This document shows, piece after piece, positions 7,788-15,460 of a stretch of DNA of 19,561 nucleotides. A program made the position numbers and the translations under genes. Within the stretch, counting starts at the first letter, position 1; the number at the start of each line of letters is the position of its first letter. Below the pieces are notes generated by a model. That model had not been told where the DNA came from, did no database searches, and saw nothing but the letters and a program-made list of their open reading frames with translations. Origin of the DNA: Oscillospiraceae bacterium (GTDB lineage Bacteria > Bacillota > Clostridia > UMGS1883); the NCBI GenBank assembly GCA_022508735.1, contig JAFLUQ010000031.1, forward strand, positions 1-19,561. The letters are read 5' to 3'.

Positions 7788-8501
7788 TTATCTGTATTTG
7801 TTCACTACATTGGAAAGCTCGATTTTGCCGGTGTAAAGCGCCTTTCCTACGATAGCGCCTTCCACGCCGGTCCGGCTCAGGGCCTCAAGGTCCGCCTCGC
7901 AGCCCACGCCGCCGCTGGCAATAACGTTAAGGCCGGTCTTTTCGGCCATTTCGGCCATGGCGCGGACGTTCGGCCCGGCAAGCGTGCCGTCTGTGGCTAT
8001 GTCTGTAAATATAATAGTTTCAACGCCCATGGCCTTCATTTCAAGAGCCAGCTCCACAGCGGTCTTTTCGCTGACCTTTGTCCAGCCGTCTGTGGCCACA
8101 TAGCCGTCTTTTGCGTCTATGCCCACGGCAATGGCGCTGCCGTGCCGACGCGCGGCCTCGCGCACCATATCAGGGTCGTCTATGGCGGCGGTGCCGATTA
8201 TGACCCGGCTGACTCCGAGGGCAAGCACGGCCTCCACGTCTTCAAGGGTGCGTATGCCGCCGCCCTGCTGAACGGGCACATTAACGCTGCGGCATATTTC
8301 GGCAACGGCAGACCGGTTTTCGTTGCCGCCGCTGCGGGCGCCGTCAAGATCCACTACGTGGATGAAGTCGGCTCCGGCGGCCTCCCATTTTTTCGCGATC
8401 TCTGCGGGGCTGGAGCCGTAGACCGTTTCCCTGGCGTAGTCGCCCTGAAGCAGCCTCACGCAGTTTCCGCCGCGTATATCTATAGCGGGATAAATTCTCA
8501 C
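7788..8501 (-). CDS. hisA: ProFAR isomerase (1-(5-phosphoribosyl)-5-[(5-phosphoribosylamino)methylideneamino]imidazole-4-carboxamide isomerase)
   Basis: Fourth step of histidine synthesis: an Amadori rearrangement of ProFAR to PRFAR in the cytosol. It is a complete 237-residue TIM barrel. The catalytic acids are visible as D8 (YPAIDIRGG) and D129 (GIDAKDG), with phosphate-binding loops QQGGGIR (78-84), FTDIATDGTL (165-174) and ASGGVG (195-200). The start is the GTG at 8501: it gives the family N-terminus VRIYPAIDIR and has GAGAGGA upstream. An in-frame ATG 144 bases further up would add a tail with no homology that crosses the neighbour's terminator. It is followed directly by hisIE. hisF, which acts on its product together with hisH, is missing from between them, where many clostridial operons carry it. 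Confidence 0.97.
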   Translation of the reverse strand: MRIYPAIDIRGGNCVRLLQGDYARETVYGSSPAEIAKKWEAAGADFIHVVDLDGARSGGNENRSAVAEICRSVNVPVQQGGGIRTLEDVEAVLALGVSRVIIGTAAIDDPDMVREAARRHGSAIAVGIDAKDGYVATDGWTKVSEKTAVELALEMKAMGVETIIFTDIATDGTLAGPNVRAMAEMAEKTGLNVIASGGVGCEADLEALSRTGVEGAIVGKALYTGKIELSNVVNKYR

Positions 8502-8520
8502 CTGTATCTTCCTCTCTTGC

Positions 8521-8538
8521 AAACACTGATCAGCGTTT
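8521..8538. promoter_or_regulatory. Operator-like palindrome before hisA
   Basis: AAACACTGATCAGCGTTT is an 18-bp inverted repeat with a single mismatched pair, centred on CTGATCAG. It lies 19 bases upstream of the hisA start codon, just ahead of the Shine-Dalgarno and downstream of the neighbour's terminator, which is where an operator or the +1 region of a hisA promoter would be. I could not find a convincing -35/-10 pair in this 88-base gap. Confidence 0.45.
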
Positions 8539-8558
8539 ACTCTTGTGATCCGGATATG

Positions 8559-8590
8559 AAAAAAGTTGTGCGGCAAGCCGACAACCTTTT
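8559..8590 (-). terminator. Terminator of the HPr-like gene
   Basis: On the minus strand a stem AAAGGTTGT-CGG pairs with CCG-C-ACAACTTT (one bulged C, loop CTTG) and runs into six Ts (8564-8559). It abuts the stop codon of the HPr-like gene, so that gene is probably transcribed separately from hisA-hisIE. Confidence 0.7.
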
Positions 8591-8823
8591 CATCCTCTGA
8601 ACATAAAGGCGCTGATGGCCTCCTCGACCTCGCTGACATCGTCACTGAAGACCCGAAGCGTTATCGGGCGTGACAGATCCAGCGAAAAGATACCCATGAT
8701 GCTTTTTGCGTCAACGACATATCTTCCGCTCACAAGGTCGAGGTCGAAGTCAAAGTCGTTGATGGCATTCACGAAGTTCTTTACGTCAATTATTGTTCTC
8801 AGAAATATTTCATAGCTCTTCAT
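8590..8823 (-). CDS. HPr-like protein lacking the phosphorylatable histidine
   Basis: A 77-residue protein with the length and pattern of the PTS phosphocarrier HPr. The clearest match is AKSIMGIFSL (39-48), which matches the region around the regulatory serine of HPr (HPr Ser46 corresponds to S41), followed by a typical second strand and C-terminal helix (VSEVEEAISAF). Aligning on that site without gaps, the position of catalytic His15 is T10, with I12 where Arg17 should be, and there is no histidine anywhere. It therefore cannot carry phosphate from enzyme I. It may be a regulatory or structural relative. The ATG has GGAGG 8 bases upstream. It faces away from the HAD phosphatase gene and ends in its own terminator. 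The fold call is fairly safe; the function is unknown. Confidence 0.8.
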   Translation of the reverse strand: MKSYEIFLRTIIDVKNFVNAINDFDFDLDLVSGRYVVDAKSIMGIFSLDLSRPITLRVFSDDVSEVEEAISAFMFRG

Positions 8824-8841
8824 AAAAATACCTCCATACTG

Positions 8842-8869
8842 ATTATACTACATTTTCTGAAAAAATCAA
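8842..8869 (-). promoter_or_regulatory. Promoter of the HPr-like gene
   Basis: On the minus strand TTGATT (8869-8864), a 16-base spacer and TATAAT (8847-8842). The predicted start near 8835 leaves only a very short leader that would begin at the Shine-Dalgarno (8835-8831), which is slightly unusual. Confidence 0.55.
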
Positions 8870-8900
8870 CTATTGTAATGCAATTGTAATATTAATGCTG

Positions 8901-8906
8901 TATAAT
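8901..8906 (+). promoter_or_regulatory. -10 box for the HAD phosphatase gene
   Basis: A perfect TATAAT lies 48 bases before the start codon. There is no good -35 at normal distance; upstream is an 11-base-period repeat ATTGTAAT (8872-8879 and 8883-8890), which could be an activator site or chance. Confidence 0.45.
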
Positions 8907-8954
8907 ATAATCGGCAAATAAAGATGTTTTCGGCAAATTTGGGGAGTTGATTTT

Positions 8955-9758
8955 ATGAACTATAGCAATTGGCTTATGGCTTTGGATCTTGACGGCACTC
9001 TTTTAGACAGCCGCCGCAATATATCCGACGAAAATAAAGCGGCAATAGAAGAATGGAAGGCGCTCGGCGGGCGGGTGTGCCTGGCAAGCGGGCGGAGCGC
9101 CGGGTCAATATATCCATACTGGCGGGAGTTGGGGTTACAATTGCCGGTGATCTGCGGCAACGGCAGCGGAATATATGACTTTGTGGGCGGTAGGTTCATC
9201 CACCACGTTGATCTGCCCTCAGGCGGCGCAGCTCTTGCGGCAGCCGCCGATGCCGCTTTGCCCGAGACCGGGATTACCATATATAAGGACGGAAAGGTAT
9301 ATTTTTGCAAAACCAATGCCGCAACAGAGCGGAATCTAAATAATGAAAACCTTCCTCCGCTTTATGCCGACTATAGGTCGCTTCCCGAGCCTTGGGAAAA
9401 GATTCTTTTCTCTCAGGAGCCCGAGCATACACCAAAGGTGGCCGCTCTCATGGAAAAGCTGGCGGATAAGTCAAAATTCAGGCTGCTGCTGTCAGCACCG
9501 GTGTATTTTGAGGTGTTAAGTCCCGAGGCAAACAAGGGGGTTGCTCTCAGAAGATACTGTGAGCTGCTGGGCTTTGAGCTTTCAAAAACCGTGGCTGTGG
9601 GCGACAACGAGAACGACGTCATGATGCTCACCGATGCGGCGTTATCGTTTACTGTTGCAAACTGCACCGAGCCCGCCCGCGAGGCGGCGGACCGGGTTGT
9701 CGGCAGCAATGACGAGAGCTGTATGCGCCAGATTATGGATATTTTAGAGAGAAATTAG
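8955..9758 (+). CDS. Cof-type HAD-superfamily phosphatase
   Basis: A 267-residue hydrolase of HAD subfamily IIB (Cof/YwpJ-like), cytosolic, usually acting on sugar phosphates, pyridoxal phosphate or flavin phosphates. The catalytic motifs are complete: motif I DLDGTLLDS with nucleophile D11 and acid/base D13, motif II LASGR with S45, motif III K194 (EANKG), and motif IV GDNENDVMML with D217 and D221. The cap domain lies between motifs II and III (about 80-185). The ATG is preceded by GGGGAG at 8 bases. It stands alone between a divergent neighbour and the large secreted-protein gene. No hairpin terminator is evident after its stop, only a short CAGATTGT/CAGATTGC repeat. The substrate cannot be read from sequence. 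Confidence 0.93.
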   Translation: MNYSNWLMALDLDGTLLDSRRNISDENKAAIEEWKALGGRVCLASGRSAGSIYPYWRELGLQLPVICGNGSGIYDFVGGRFIHHVDLPSGGAALAAAADAALPETGITIYKDGKVYFCKTNAATERNLNNENLPPLYADYRSLPEPWEKILFSQEPEHTPKVAALMEKLADKSKFRLLLSAPVYFEVLSPEANKGVALRRYCELLGFELSKTVAVGDNENDVMMLTDAALSFTVANCTEPAREAADRVVGSNDESCMRQIMDILERN

Positions 9759-9844
9759 GTTCAGATTGTCAGATTGCACAAAAAATATCAGCCAAATTTA
9801 TTAGAATTGACGAGAAGAAACAACTGTACTTTTTGAGGATAATG

Positions 9845-9853
9845 TGGTATAGT
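9845..9853 (+). promoter_or_regulatory. Extended -10 for the 1430-residue secreted protein
   Basis: TGG followed by TATAGT (9848-9853) forms an extended -10; the -35 position (TGTACT, 9825-9830, 17-base spacer) is weak. Another TATAAT at 9861-9866 is possible. The leader of about 85 bases contains a 6-bp stem (CAAGAA at 9872-9877 with TTCTTG at 9889-9894) that could protect the transcript. Confidence 0.45.
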
Positions 9854-9946
9854 ATAAATGTATAATTAACTCAAGAATAGCGTGTCTGTTCTTGTGGATA
9901 GCTATATATACAAATTATGTATTAAATTTTTCAAGGGGGAATTTCA

Positions 9947-12900
9947 ATGAAAATCCGTAGGACTATTGCACTCTTGACAGCATTTGTAATGATTGCTGCC
10001 ATGGTGCCTGCAATGGCCTTGACTGCTTTCGCAGAGGATGAGACTCCTGATGAAGTGCGCGGCGTTGTTACCGCTGACGGTATGCACGCGTATAAGGTCA
10101 TCGGCGACAATCTCATCTCCGGCGGTTCGTTCGAGGGCGACGACTGGGGCGGTCAGCTCACAGTAGGCGCAAATCACGGTAACGACGGTAAGGCTTATAC
10201 GGGCAATATGGCTGAGAGTGGTGTTTGGAGACGCGCCCGTCTGTCGGCTGACGCCTATGACGGCCAGTACGCGCTTCGCCTTGACAGCACCACATCTTCT
10301 AACGGCAACGTTATCAACGATGCCAACAAGCCTGCGTCCATAAAGCATTATATACATAACGACAGTTCGTCCAGCAAGACGTATTATGTTCGTTTCTATG
10401 CAATGGGTCCCTCTAGCCTTGCATTCTCTCTCAGCGACGTTGACGAGAATGAGGAGAGCGTGACCGGTACAGACGCACTGCTCAGCAGCTCTTCATGGAC
10501 TGCTGTTGAGGGCTATCTCTCCATTCCTAAGGGTAGATATCTCCTTATAAATGTATACAATATGTCGGCAGGTACATATATTGATGACTTCGCCGTATAC
10601 GAGGTTACGACTGATTCTGACAGCCGCGCCTATGACAGCGCCATGAGCCAGTGGGCCGCAAAATTTGAGTCACCAAACTCTGCTGTAATTAATGGAACGG
10701 CCAGAGTCAGCAAGAGTCTCAAACTTATTAAGTCTGCCGGCAAGGCCACTGTTACATGGGCAAGCTCACGTCCTGACATTATTTCCGCTGACGGTACATA
10801 CACTGCACCCGCAGAGAATACTGTGGTTACTCTGACCGCAACTATCTCATACGGTATCTACTCAACTACCCGCACATACCGCGTTACCGCGCAGGGTATT
10901 GCTGATGATGTGCGCGCAAAAATTGCTGCGGCAGTTCCATATGTTATCCAGAGCAGCATAAGACTCCCCTCTTCACTGTCCGGTTATGAGGGAAGCCGCG
11001 TCACATGGAAGAGCTCTGATCCCGAGGTGCTTTCCAATAACGGTACTTATAGAGCCCCCGCAGAGCAGAGCACGATCACTCTGACGGCTACCTTCGTTTG
11101 GGGTAATGCAACACTCGAAACAACGGTTGAGGCCGTTGTAGGAGCACATTTTTCTTTGATCTCCAACGGCACCTTCGACGTTACCCGTGATATTGGCGGC
11201 GGCGTTAAGGAAATCTATGACTGGACAGTCGGCGTTCCCGGCGTTAACTCCAGATCCGGTGTGGCTCCCATGACCACCGAGAATTTTGAGATCCAGCAGG
11301 AGACTCTGCTCGACGGAAACGGCAATCCCTACGTGAACAATTTCCTGGTTTCCAAGAATCATGGCCAGCTTGACCAGCCCGCCTCCATCCGCAGATATAT
11401 CAAGCTGGATCCGAGCAAGTACTATCGCCTGTCCTACAAGATACGCTACATGGGCACTGGCACCAGCGAAGATAGCTACATTGGTGCTTATCTTGTTCCC
11501 AGTAGCGGTGAGGAGCTTATTGTAGAGCCCACCTCTAATTTCCAGAACCAGTACGGTGATGAAAAGAGAGGTATATACTATAAGGATACTACAGAATGGC
11601 AGGCCTCTTCCAATCACCGTCTTACAGCTGAAGACGGCTGGCAGACTTATGAGACGATACTTAATCCCTCCAGCACCCGTCCCTATCTGCTCATCGCCGC
11701 TAAATGGCTGAACCGCAATACATCGAATACAAAGGAGTGCCCGAACTCTGACGGTCGCTGGGCTTTCGATGATTTCGTGCTTGAAGAGTTTGACGTAAAG
11801 TTCCGCAGCAATGTAACTATCAACTATCTTAATTATGATACGGGAAGACCCCTTAAAGATGCGAGAGTTGAGAAGGAGCAGCCCGGTGGTATGGAATATA
11901 CCGCTTCTGCCAGCGATAAGGAAGACATAACCTATAATGGCGCTACTTACCGCTATGATCCGACCAGCGTTGACAAGGTACTTGTTACCGAGGATGCTAA
12001 TGTTATTAATCTTTACTTCCGTAAGCTGTCCCCTGTGGATGTAACCGTTAATTTCAAGTCTGTTGACGCCAATGGCAATGTAATCGGCACAATAAAAGCC
12101 ACCGAAACCTTTGAGGGTTACTCCGGTCTTGAGAACACAGCTCCGGCTTCCATGGTGGGTGGTCGGCCCGGTCTCATTTATGAGGATGGCAAGACCTATA
12201 GATATGTGAGCGGCAACGATCCGTTCATTGCATCCACCAATCCCGCTGAAAATGTTGTTGATCTCTGCTTCAGCGAAGTTGCTAACATCATTACCAACGG
12301 TGGATTTACAGATAATGTTAACGGTTGGAACAGCCGTATAGAAAACGGTTCCATTGACAGCGCTGTTGTCTCTATCGGATACGATGAAGATCTTGGTGCA
12401 AACGTTCTGACACTTGCCAACACCGGAGGCCGTGAGGCTGCAAACAGCATTGGTACCGCATGGACTGTAGAGAAGGGAAAGACCTATCACCTTTCCTTCT
12501 GGGTCAACGGTAAAAAGCCTGAAGAGAAAAACTATGAGTACAATCGGGTCACAGATGCCCGCAAGCATGATCCCAGTCCTACCGGTTGGGACTGTGACGG
12601 TAATCTGATTCTGGGTTACGGTGCAACCATGAATAATGGACAGTGGACGCTTATGGATGTCGTATTTGAGGCCAAAACAGATATGGTTTACTTCCAGACC
12701 AGCTGGACAGACAGCATGAAGTTCGCATCCTTTGTTCTTGAGGAGCACACAAATGACTTTACGGCCAGTGTAACAGTTAACTATCTTGACCGTGCTACCG
12801 GCCGTTCGCTGAAGGCTTCCAGAGTTGAGTCTAATCTCCCCGGCTTTAACGATGGCAGTGCAAAGTATACCGCCACAGAGGCAGATAAGAACGCCATTAC

Positions 12901-14239
12901 TGTTGACGGTCAGACTTATCGCTATGATACTAATAGTATAGATACTGTATACCTTAAAAACGGCAGCAATGTAATTAACCTTTACTTCGTGATCTATGCC
13001 GCAGTTTCTGCTGAGGATATTGTTGTAGAGTTGGCTTCCGGTGAATCGGCTAAGCTTCCCACATCTGTTCCGGTACTCTATAACGACGGTACTTCCGCTA
13101 ACTCCAACGTAACTTGGAATGCGATCCCTGCTATTAACGAGGGTGACACAGTCGTTGTTGAAGGTGTAACCGCAGCGGGCCCTGCTCTGAAGGCTACTAT
13201 CAAGATGTTCTATGAGGGCGTTCCCTTTATCCCCGATGATGTGGACGATTATGATTGGGTAACTGCCAACAACGGAACCAGACATTACGCTAAAGAGAAG
13301 GATGCACAGAATGTCATAGCCAACGGCAACTTCTCTACCGGCGACTCCACAGGTTGGACAAACCGATTTGGCAATCCTATTGCTAACGCCACTGTAGAGC
13401 ACGATGCCACAAGGGGCAATGTACTTGCTTTCGGTGCAAGCGGTACCGGCGGTAAGAGCGCAGATAACAGTGTCGGAACGATTTGGAATGTAACAAGCGG
13501 TAAGAGCTATTATATGGCATTTGATCTTTATGGAACAGTGCTGACTGACAATAACTATACTTATAATAGAATTACTGACGCCGTAGGCTCAACCGATGTA
13601 GGTAGCCGTGATACCGTCGGAAATAACATTTTTGAGTATGGTAGAGCATATTCAAGCTCGATTGGCTCCTGGAAACACATGGAAGTCGTCTTTGAGGCAA
13701 GAACTGATACAGTTTACTTCCAGAGCAGTTATTTCGAGGGCTTGAAAATCGCCAACTTCGAGCTTTATGAGCTTGTTGACGGCAAATATTACGATGAAGG
13801 CAGCACAATGTCCTCCAGAGTACGCATCAACTACAATGGTACGGATGTCGGATTCAGAGACATTCCCAAGGGTGAAGCTGCTCCCGATTTGTCCAGAGAG
13901 TATCTTGACTGCGTGATTGACTACAGCCACGTTGATACCAATGAGCCTAATGGCGGCACGATCTACGTGACCGATCCCGGCCAGCTGTCCAGCGTGTCTG
14001 TTGGTAGTCTCAATGTTCAGGTTAGCGCTGTGGGTGAGGATATTGACGGTGTGCTTATAATAGCTCAGTATGATAAGAGCGGCGCGCTGATCGATGTTCA
14101 GATATCCGAGATCAGCGTTGCAGCAGAAGAGAACCTCAAGGTGCCTTATACAACTGTTGAAGGCTCCAAGCTGGTTCGTGCAATGGTAGTTGAGTCTCTC
14201 GAGAGCCTCGTACCTATCCTGCGCGCTTCGGCAAGATAA
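9947..14239 (+). CDS. Large modular secreted protein (CBM-like, Ig-like and MucBP-like modules)
   Basis: A 1430-residue exported protein with a signal peptide (1-29: KIRR, hydrophobic core, cleavage near LTAFA). Modules that can be seen: CBM4/9-like jelly-roll-type units opening with a N-L/I-I-x-N/G-G-x-F pattern at about 54-220, 402-615, 779-933 and 1121-1276. Two atrophied bacterial Ig-like domains at about 240-315 and 320-397 carry a TWxSSxP and G-TYxAPAE signature. MucBP-like units (VTxNYLxxxTGR ... NVINLYF) lie at about 620-692 and 940-1014, with a divergent one at 697-775. A Big_4-like stretch covers 1018-1089, and a C-terminal module (about 1355-1427) is related to the N-terminal one of the protein at 4388-6970. 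No catalytic domain, SLH, sortase or C-terminal membrane motif is visible. Likely role: glycan or mucin/plant-polysaccharide binding at the cell surface. The ATG has AAGGGGG at 7 bases. Confidence 0.85.
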   Translation: MKIRRTIALLTAFVMIAAMVPAMALTAFAEDETPDEVRGVVTADGMHAYKVIGDNLISGGSFEGDDWGGQLTVGANHGNDGKAYTGNMAESGVWRRARLSADAYDGQYALRLDSTTSSNGNVINDANKPASIKHYIHNDSSSSKTYYVRFYAMGPSSLAFSLSDVDENEESVTGTDALLSSSSWTAVEGYLSIPKGRYLLINVYNMSAGTYIDDFAVYEVTTDSDSRAYDSAMSQWAAKFESPNSAVINGTARVSKSLKLIKSAGKATVTWASSRPDIISADGTYTAPAENTVVTLTATISYGIYSTTRTYRVTAQGIADDVRAKIAAAVPYVIQSSIRLPSSLSGYEGSRVTWKSSDPEVLSNNGTYRAPAEQSTITLTATFVWGNATLETTVEAVVGAHFSLISNGTFDVTRDIGGGVKEIYDWTVGVPGVNSRSGVAPMTTENFEIQQETLLDGNGNPYVNNFLVSKNHGQLDQPASIRRYIKLDPSKYYRLSYKIRYMGTGTSEDSYIGAYLVPSSGEELIVEPTSNFQNQYGDEKRGIYYKDTTEWQASSNHRLTAEDGWQTYETILNPSSTRPYLLIAAKWLNRNTSNTKECPNSDGRWAFDDFVLEEFDVKFRSNVTINYLNYDTGRPLKDARVEKEQPGGMEYTASASDKEDITYNGATYRYDPTSVDKVLVTEDANVINLYFRKLSPVDVTVNFKSVDANGNVIGTIKATETFEGYSGLENTAPASMVGGRPGLIYEDGKTYRYVSGNDPFIASTNPAENVVDLCFSEVANIITNGGFTDNVNGWNSRIENGSIDSAVVSIGYDEDLGANVLTLANTGGREAANSIGTAWTVEKGKTYHLSFWVNGKKPEEKNYEYNRVTDARKHDPSPTGWDCDGNLILGYGATMNNGQWTLMDVVFEAKTDMVYFQTSWTDSMKFASFVLEEHTNDFTASVTVNYLDRATGRSLKASRVESNLPGFNDGSAKYTATEADKNAITVDGQTYRYDTNSIDTVYLKNGSNVINLYFVIYAAVSAEDIVVELASGESAKLPTSVPVLYNDGTSANSNVTWNAIPAINEGDTVVVEGVTAAGPALKATIKMFYEGVPFIPDDVDDYDWVTANNGTRHYAKEKDAQNVIANGNFSTGDSTGWTNRFGNPIANATVEHDATRGNVLAFGASGTGGKSADNSVGTIWNVTSGKSYYMAFDLYGTVLTDNNYTYNRITDAVGSTDVGSRDTVGNNIFEYGRAYSSSIGSWKHMEVVFEARTDTVYFQSSYFEGLKIANFELYELVDGKYYDEGSTMSSRVRINYNGTDVGFRDIPKGEAAPDLSREYLDCVIDYSHVDTNEPNGGTIYVTDPGQLSSVSVGSLNVQVSAVGEDIDGVLIIAQYDKSGALIDVQISEISVAAEENLKVPYTTVEGSKLVRAMVVESLESLVPILRASAR
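11798..12022 (+). repeat. MucBP-like module, copy 1 (coding repeat)
   Basis: It encodes residues about 618-692 of the secreted protein. It shares with copy 2 the frame VTxNYL ... TGRxLKxxRVE ... YTAxxxDKxxIT ... TYRYD ... NVINLYF. The two copies are separated by the CBM-like unit at 12281-12745. Confidence 0.75.
12281..12745 (+). repeat. CBM-like module, repeat copy A
   Basis: It encodes residues about 779-933. It aligns along its length with copy B: NGGF/NGNF opening, NSIGT/NSVGT, GKTY/GKSY, YNRVTDA/YNRITDA, then VVFEAKTD/VVFEARTD and VYFQTS/VYFQSS. This points to an internal duplication. Confidence 0.8.
12752..12988 (+). repeat. MucBP-like module, copy 2 (coding repeat)
   Basis: It encodes residues about 936-1014 and is the partner of the unit at 11798-12022. 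The protein identity is clear (TGRSLKASRVE, TYRYD, NVINLYF), while the DNA has diverged, so the duplication is not recent. Confidence 0.75.
13307..13774 (+). repeat. CBM-like module, repeat copy B
   Basis: It encodes residues about 1121-1276 and is the partner of copy A at 12281-12745, with the same order of conserved segments. A Big_4-like stretch and a linker rich in Asp and Val precede it. Confidence 0.8.
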
Positions 14240-14258
14240 AAATTTAAACATGACTTGG

Positions 14259-14287
14259 CAGGGGCCGCCTGAGGGCGGCCCCTGTTT
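14259..14287 (+). terminator. Terminator-like hairpin after the large secreted-protein gene
   Basis: An 11-bp perfect GC-rich stem (CAGGGGCCGCC at 14259-14269 with 14274-14284) closes a TGAG loop and is followed by only three Ts. Flanking TTTAAA sequences can extend the pairing. The short T-run means some read-through into the following dNTPase gene is possible, and that gene has no clear promoter of its own. Confidence 0.7.
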
Positions 14288-14308
14288 AAATAAGGAAAAG
14301 GAGGGCCT

Positions 14309-15460
14309 ATGGATAAATATATTTCCCTTTCCGATGAATTGAAACAAAAAATAATATCCCGTGACGGTGAGCCAATGCAGGTGCTGCGCCGTGATCCGGG
14401 CAGAGACAGGGCCACGGTGCAGCGCCCGGCCTATGTTCGTGACGTGGAAAAAATACTCCACCACCCTTATTATAACCGCTACAGTGATAAAACACAGGTT
14501 TTTTCCTTCTATAAGGATGACGACATTACCCGCCGGGCTCTGCATGTGCAGATTGTCTCACGTATAGGGCGTAACATTGGCCGTTTGCTGGGGTTAAATT
14601 GCGATCTTATTGAGGCCATTGCTCTGGGGCATGACATTGGCCACACCCCTTTCGGCCATGCGGGAGAGCGGTTCTTAAATGATATATATCATAGTCGCAC
14701 GGGGCGGTATTTTAATCATAACGTCCACAGTGTGCGCGTACTGGACCGGATTTTTCACCTGAATATAAGCCTCGACACCTTATGCGGCATCCTCTGCCAT
14801 AACGGAGAGCTGGAGCTTCGGGAGTACCGCCCCAAAACCATGAAGGACTTTGCTGCTCTTGACGCTGCGGTGGATGCCTGCTATACCGACCCTGCCGCCA
14901 TTAGGGCGCTGGTGCCTAATACCCTTGAGGGCTGTGTTGTGCGTGTTTCCGACATAATTGCCTATGTTGGCAAGGACCGTCAGGATGCCGAGCGTGTTGG
15001 CATGGGAACCTCAGGGGGCAGCTATAATGCCCGTTTTATAAATAATATCGTGGTAAATCTGGTGGAGAACAGCTTCGGCAAGGATCATCTCTCTCTGGAT
15101 GAGGAGTATTTCAATATGCTCTCCGGGGGCAAACGCGCAAATTATGAAAGCATTTACGGGCTGCCTGAGCTGGAGACAAGGTACGAAGATGAAATAAGAC
15201 CATTGTTTGAGAAGCTTTATGAATATCTTTTGTGTGACTTAGCCCGTGGTGACGGCCTGACCCAGCGCCATCACATAGATTTTGTAAACCAACGCCGAGG
15301 CTATTACGGTGCGACGGATATGTATGAGAAGGTGACCTCGCCTGACGATATTGTGGTGGACTATATCGCCTCAATGACAGACGACTATTTTATTGACCTT
15401 TGCGGCCGCCTGTTTGGTAAAACAGTTGAATATGTGGGATATTTCCGCGGCTTGACATAA
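14309..15460 (+). CDS. Divergent dGTPase-family HD-domain dNTP triphosphohydrolase
   Basis: A 383-residue cytosolic protein of the dGTPase (Dgt/SAMHD1-like) HD superfamily, which removes triphosphate from dNTPs. The HD metal site is complete: H79 (RRALHVQIVS), H108-D109 (GHDIGHTPFGHAGE) and D215 (VRVSDIIAYVGKDR). The SDKTQVF segment (59-65) matches the KTQVF of canonical dGTPases. However, the conserved HSxxFRRLxHKTQV lead-in is changed to HHPYYNRYSDKTQV, and the section with NHN (137-139) and the C-terminal part follow their own pattern. It is therefore a subfamily separate from the canonical dgt that starts at 19339. The ATG has GGAGG only 4 bases upstream. Its last two codons and stop form the -35 box of gltX. 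Substrate specificity is unknown. Confidence 0.88.
   Translation: MDKYISLSDELKQKIISRDGEPMQVLRRDPGRDRATVQRPAYVRDVEKILHHPYYNRYSDKTQVFSFYKDDDITRRALHVQIVSRIGRNIGRLLGLNCDLIEAIALGHDIGHTPFGHAGERFLNDIYHSRTGRYFNHNVHSVRVLDRIFHLNISLDTLCGILCHNGELELREYRPKTMKDFAALDAAVDACYTDPAAIRALVPNTLEGCVVRVSDIIAYVGKDRQDAERVGMGTSGGSYNARFINNIVVNLVENSFGKDHLSLDEEYFNMLSGGKRANYESIYGLPELETRYEDEIRPLFEKLYEYLLCDLARGDGLTQRHHIDFVNQRRGYYGATDMYEKVTSPDDIVVDYIASMTDDYFIDLCGRLFGKTVEYVGYFRGLT

Noticed and set aside
7117..7836. 239-residue plus-strand open frame opposite hisIE
   Set aside because: It starts inside the bidirectional terminator and runs antisense to a well-conserved enzyme.
8502..8645. N-terminal extension of hisA to an upstream in-frame ATG at 8645
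   Set aside because: It would add 48 residues unlike any HisA, overlap the HPr-like gene and translate through its terminator. The GTG at 8501 gives the family N-terminus and has a good Shine-Dalgarno.
10973..13402. 809-residue open frame on the minus strand inside the large secreted-protein gene
   Set aside because: It is antisense to a gene with a signal peptide, good ribosome binding site and clear repeated modules. Its translation has no recognisable domain, and no Shine-Dalgarno was evident for it. It is a codon-bias shadow.
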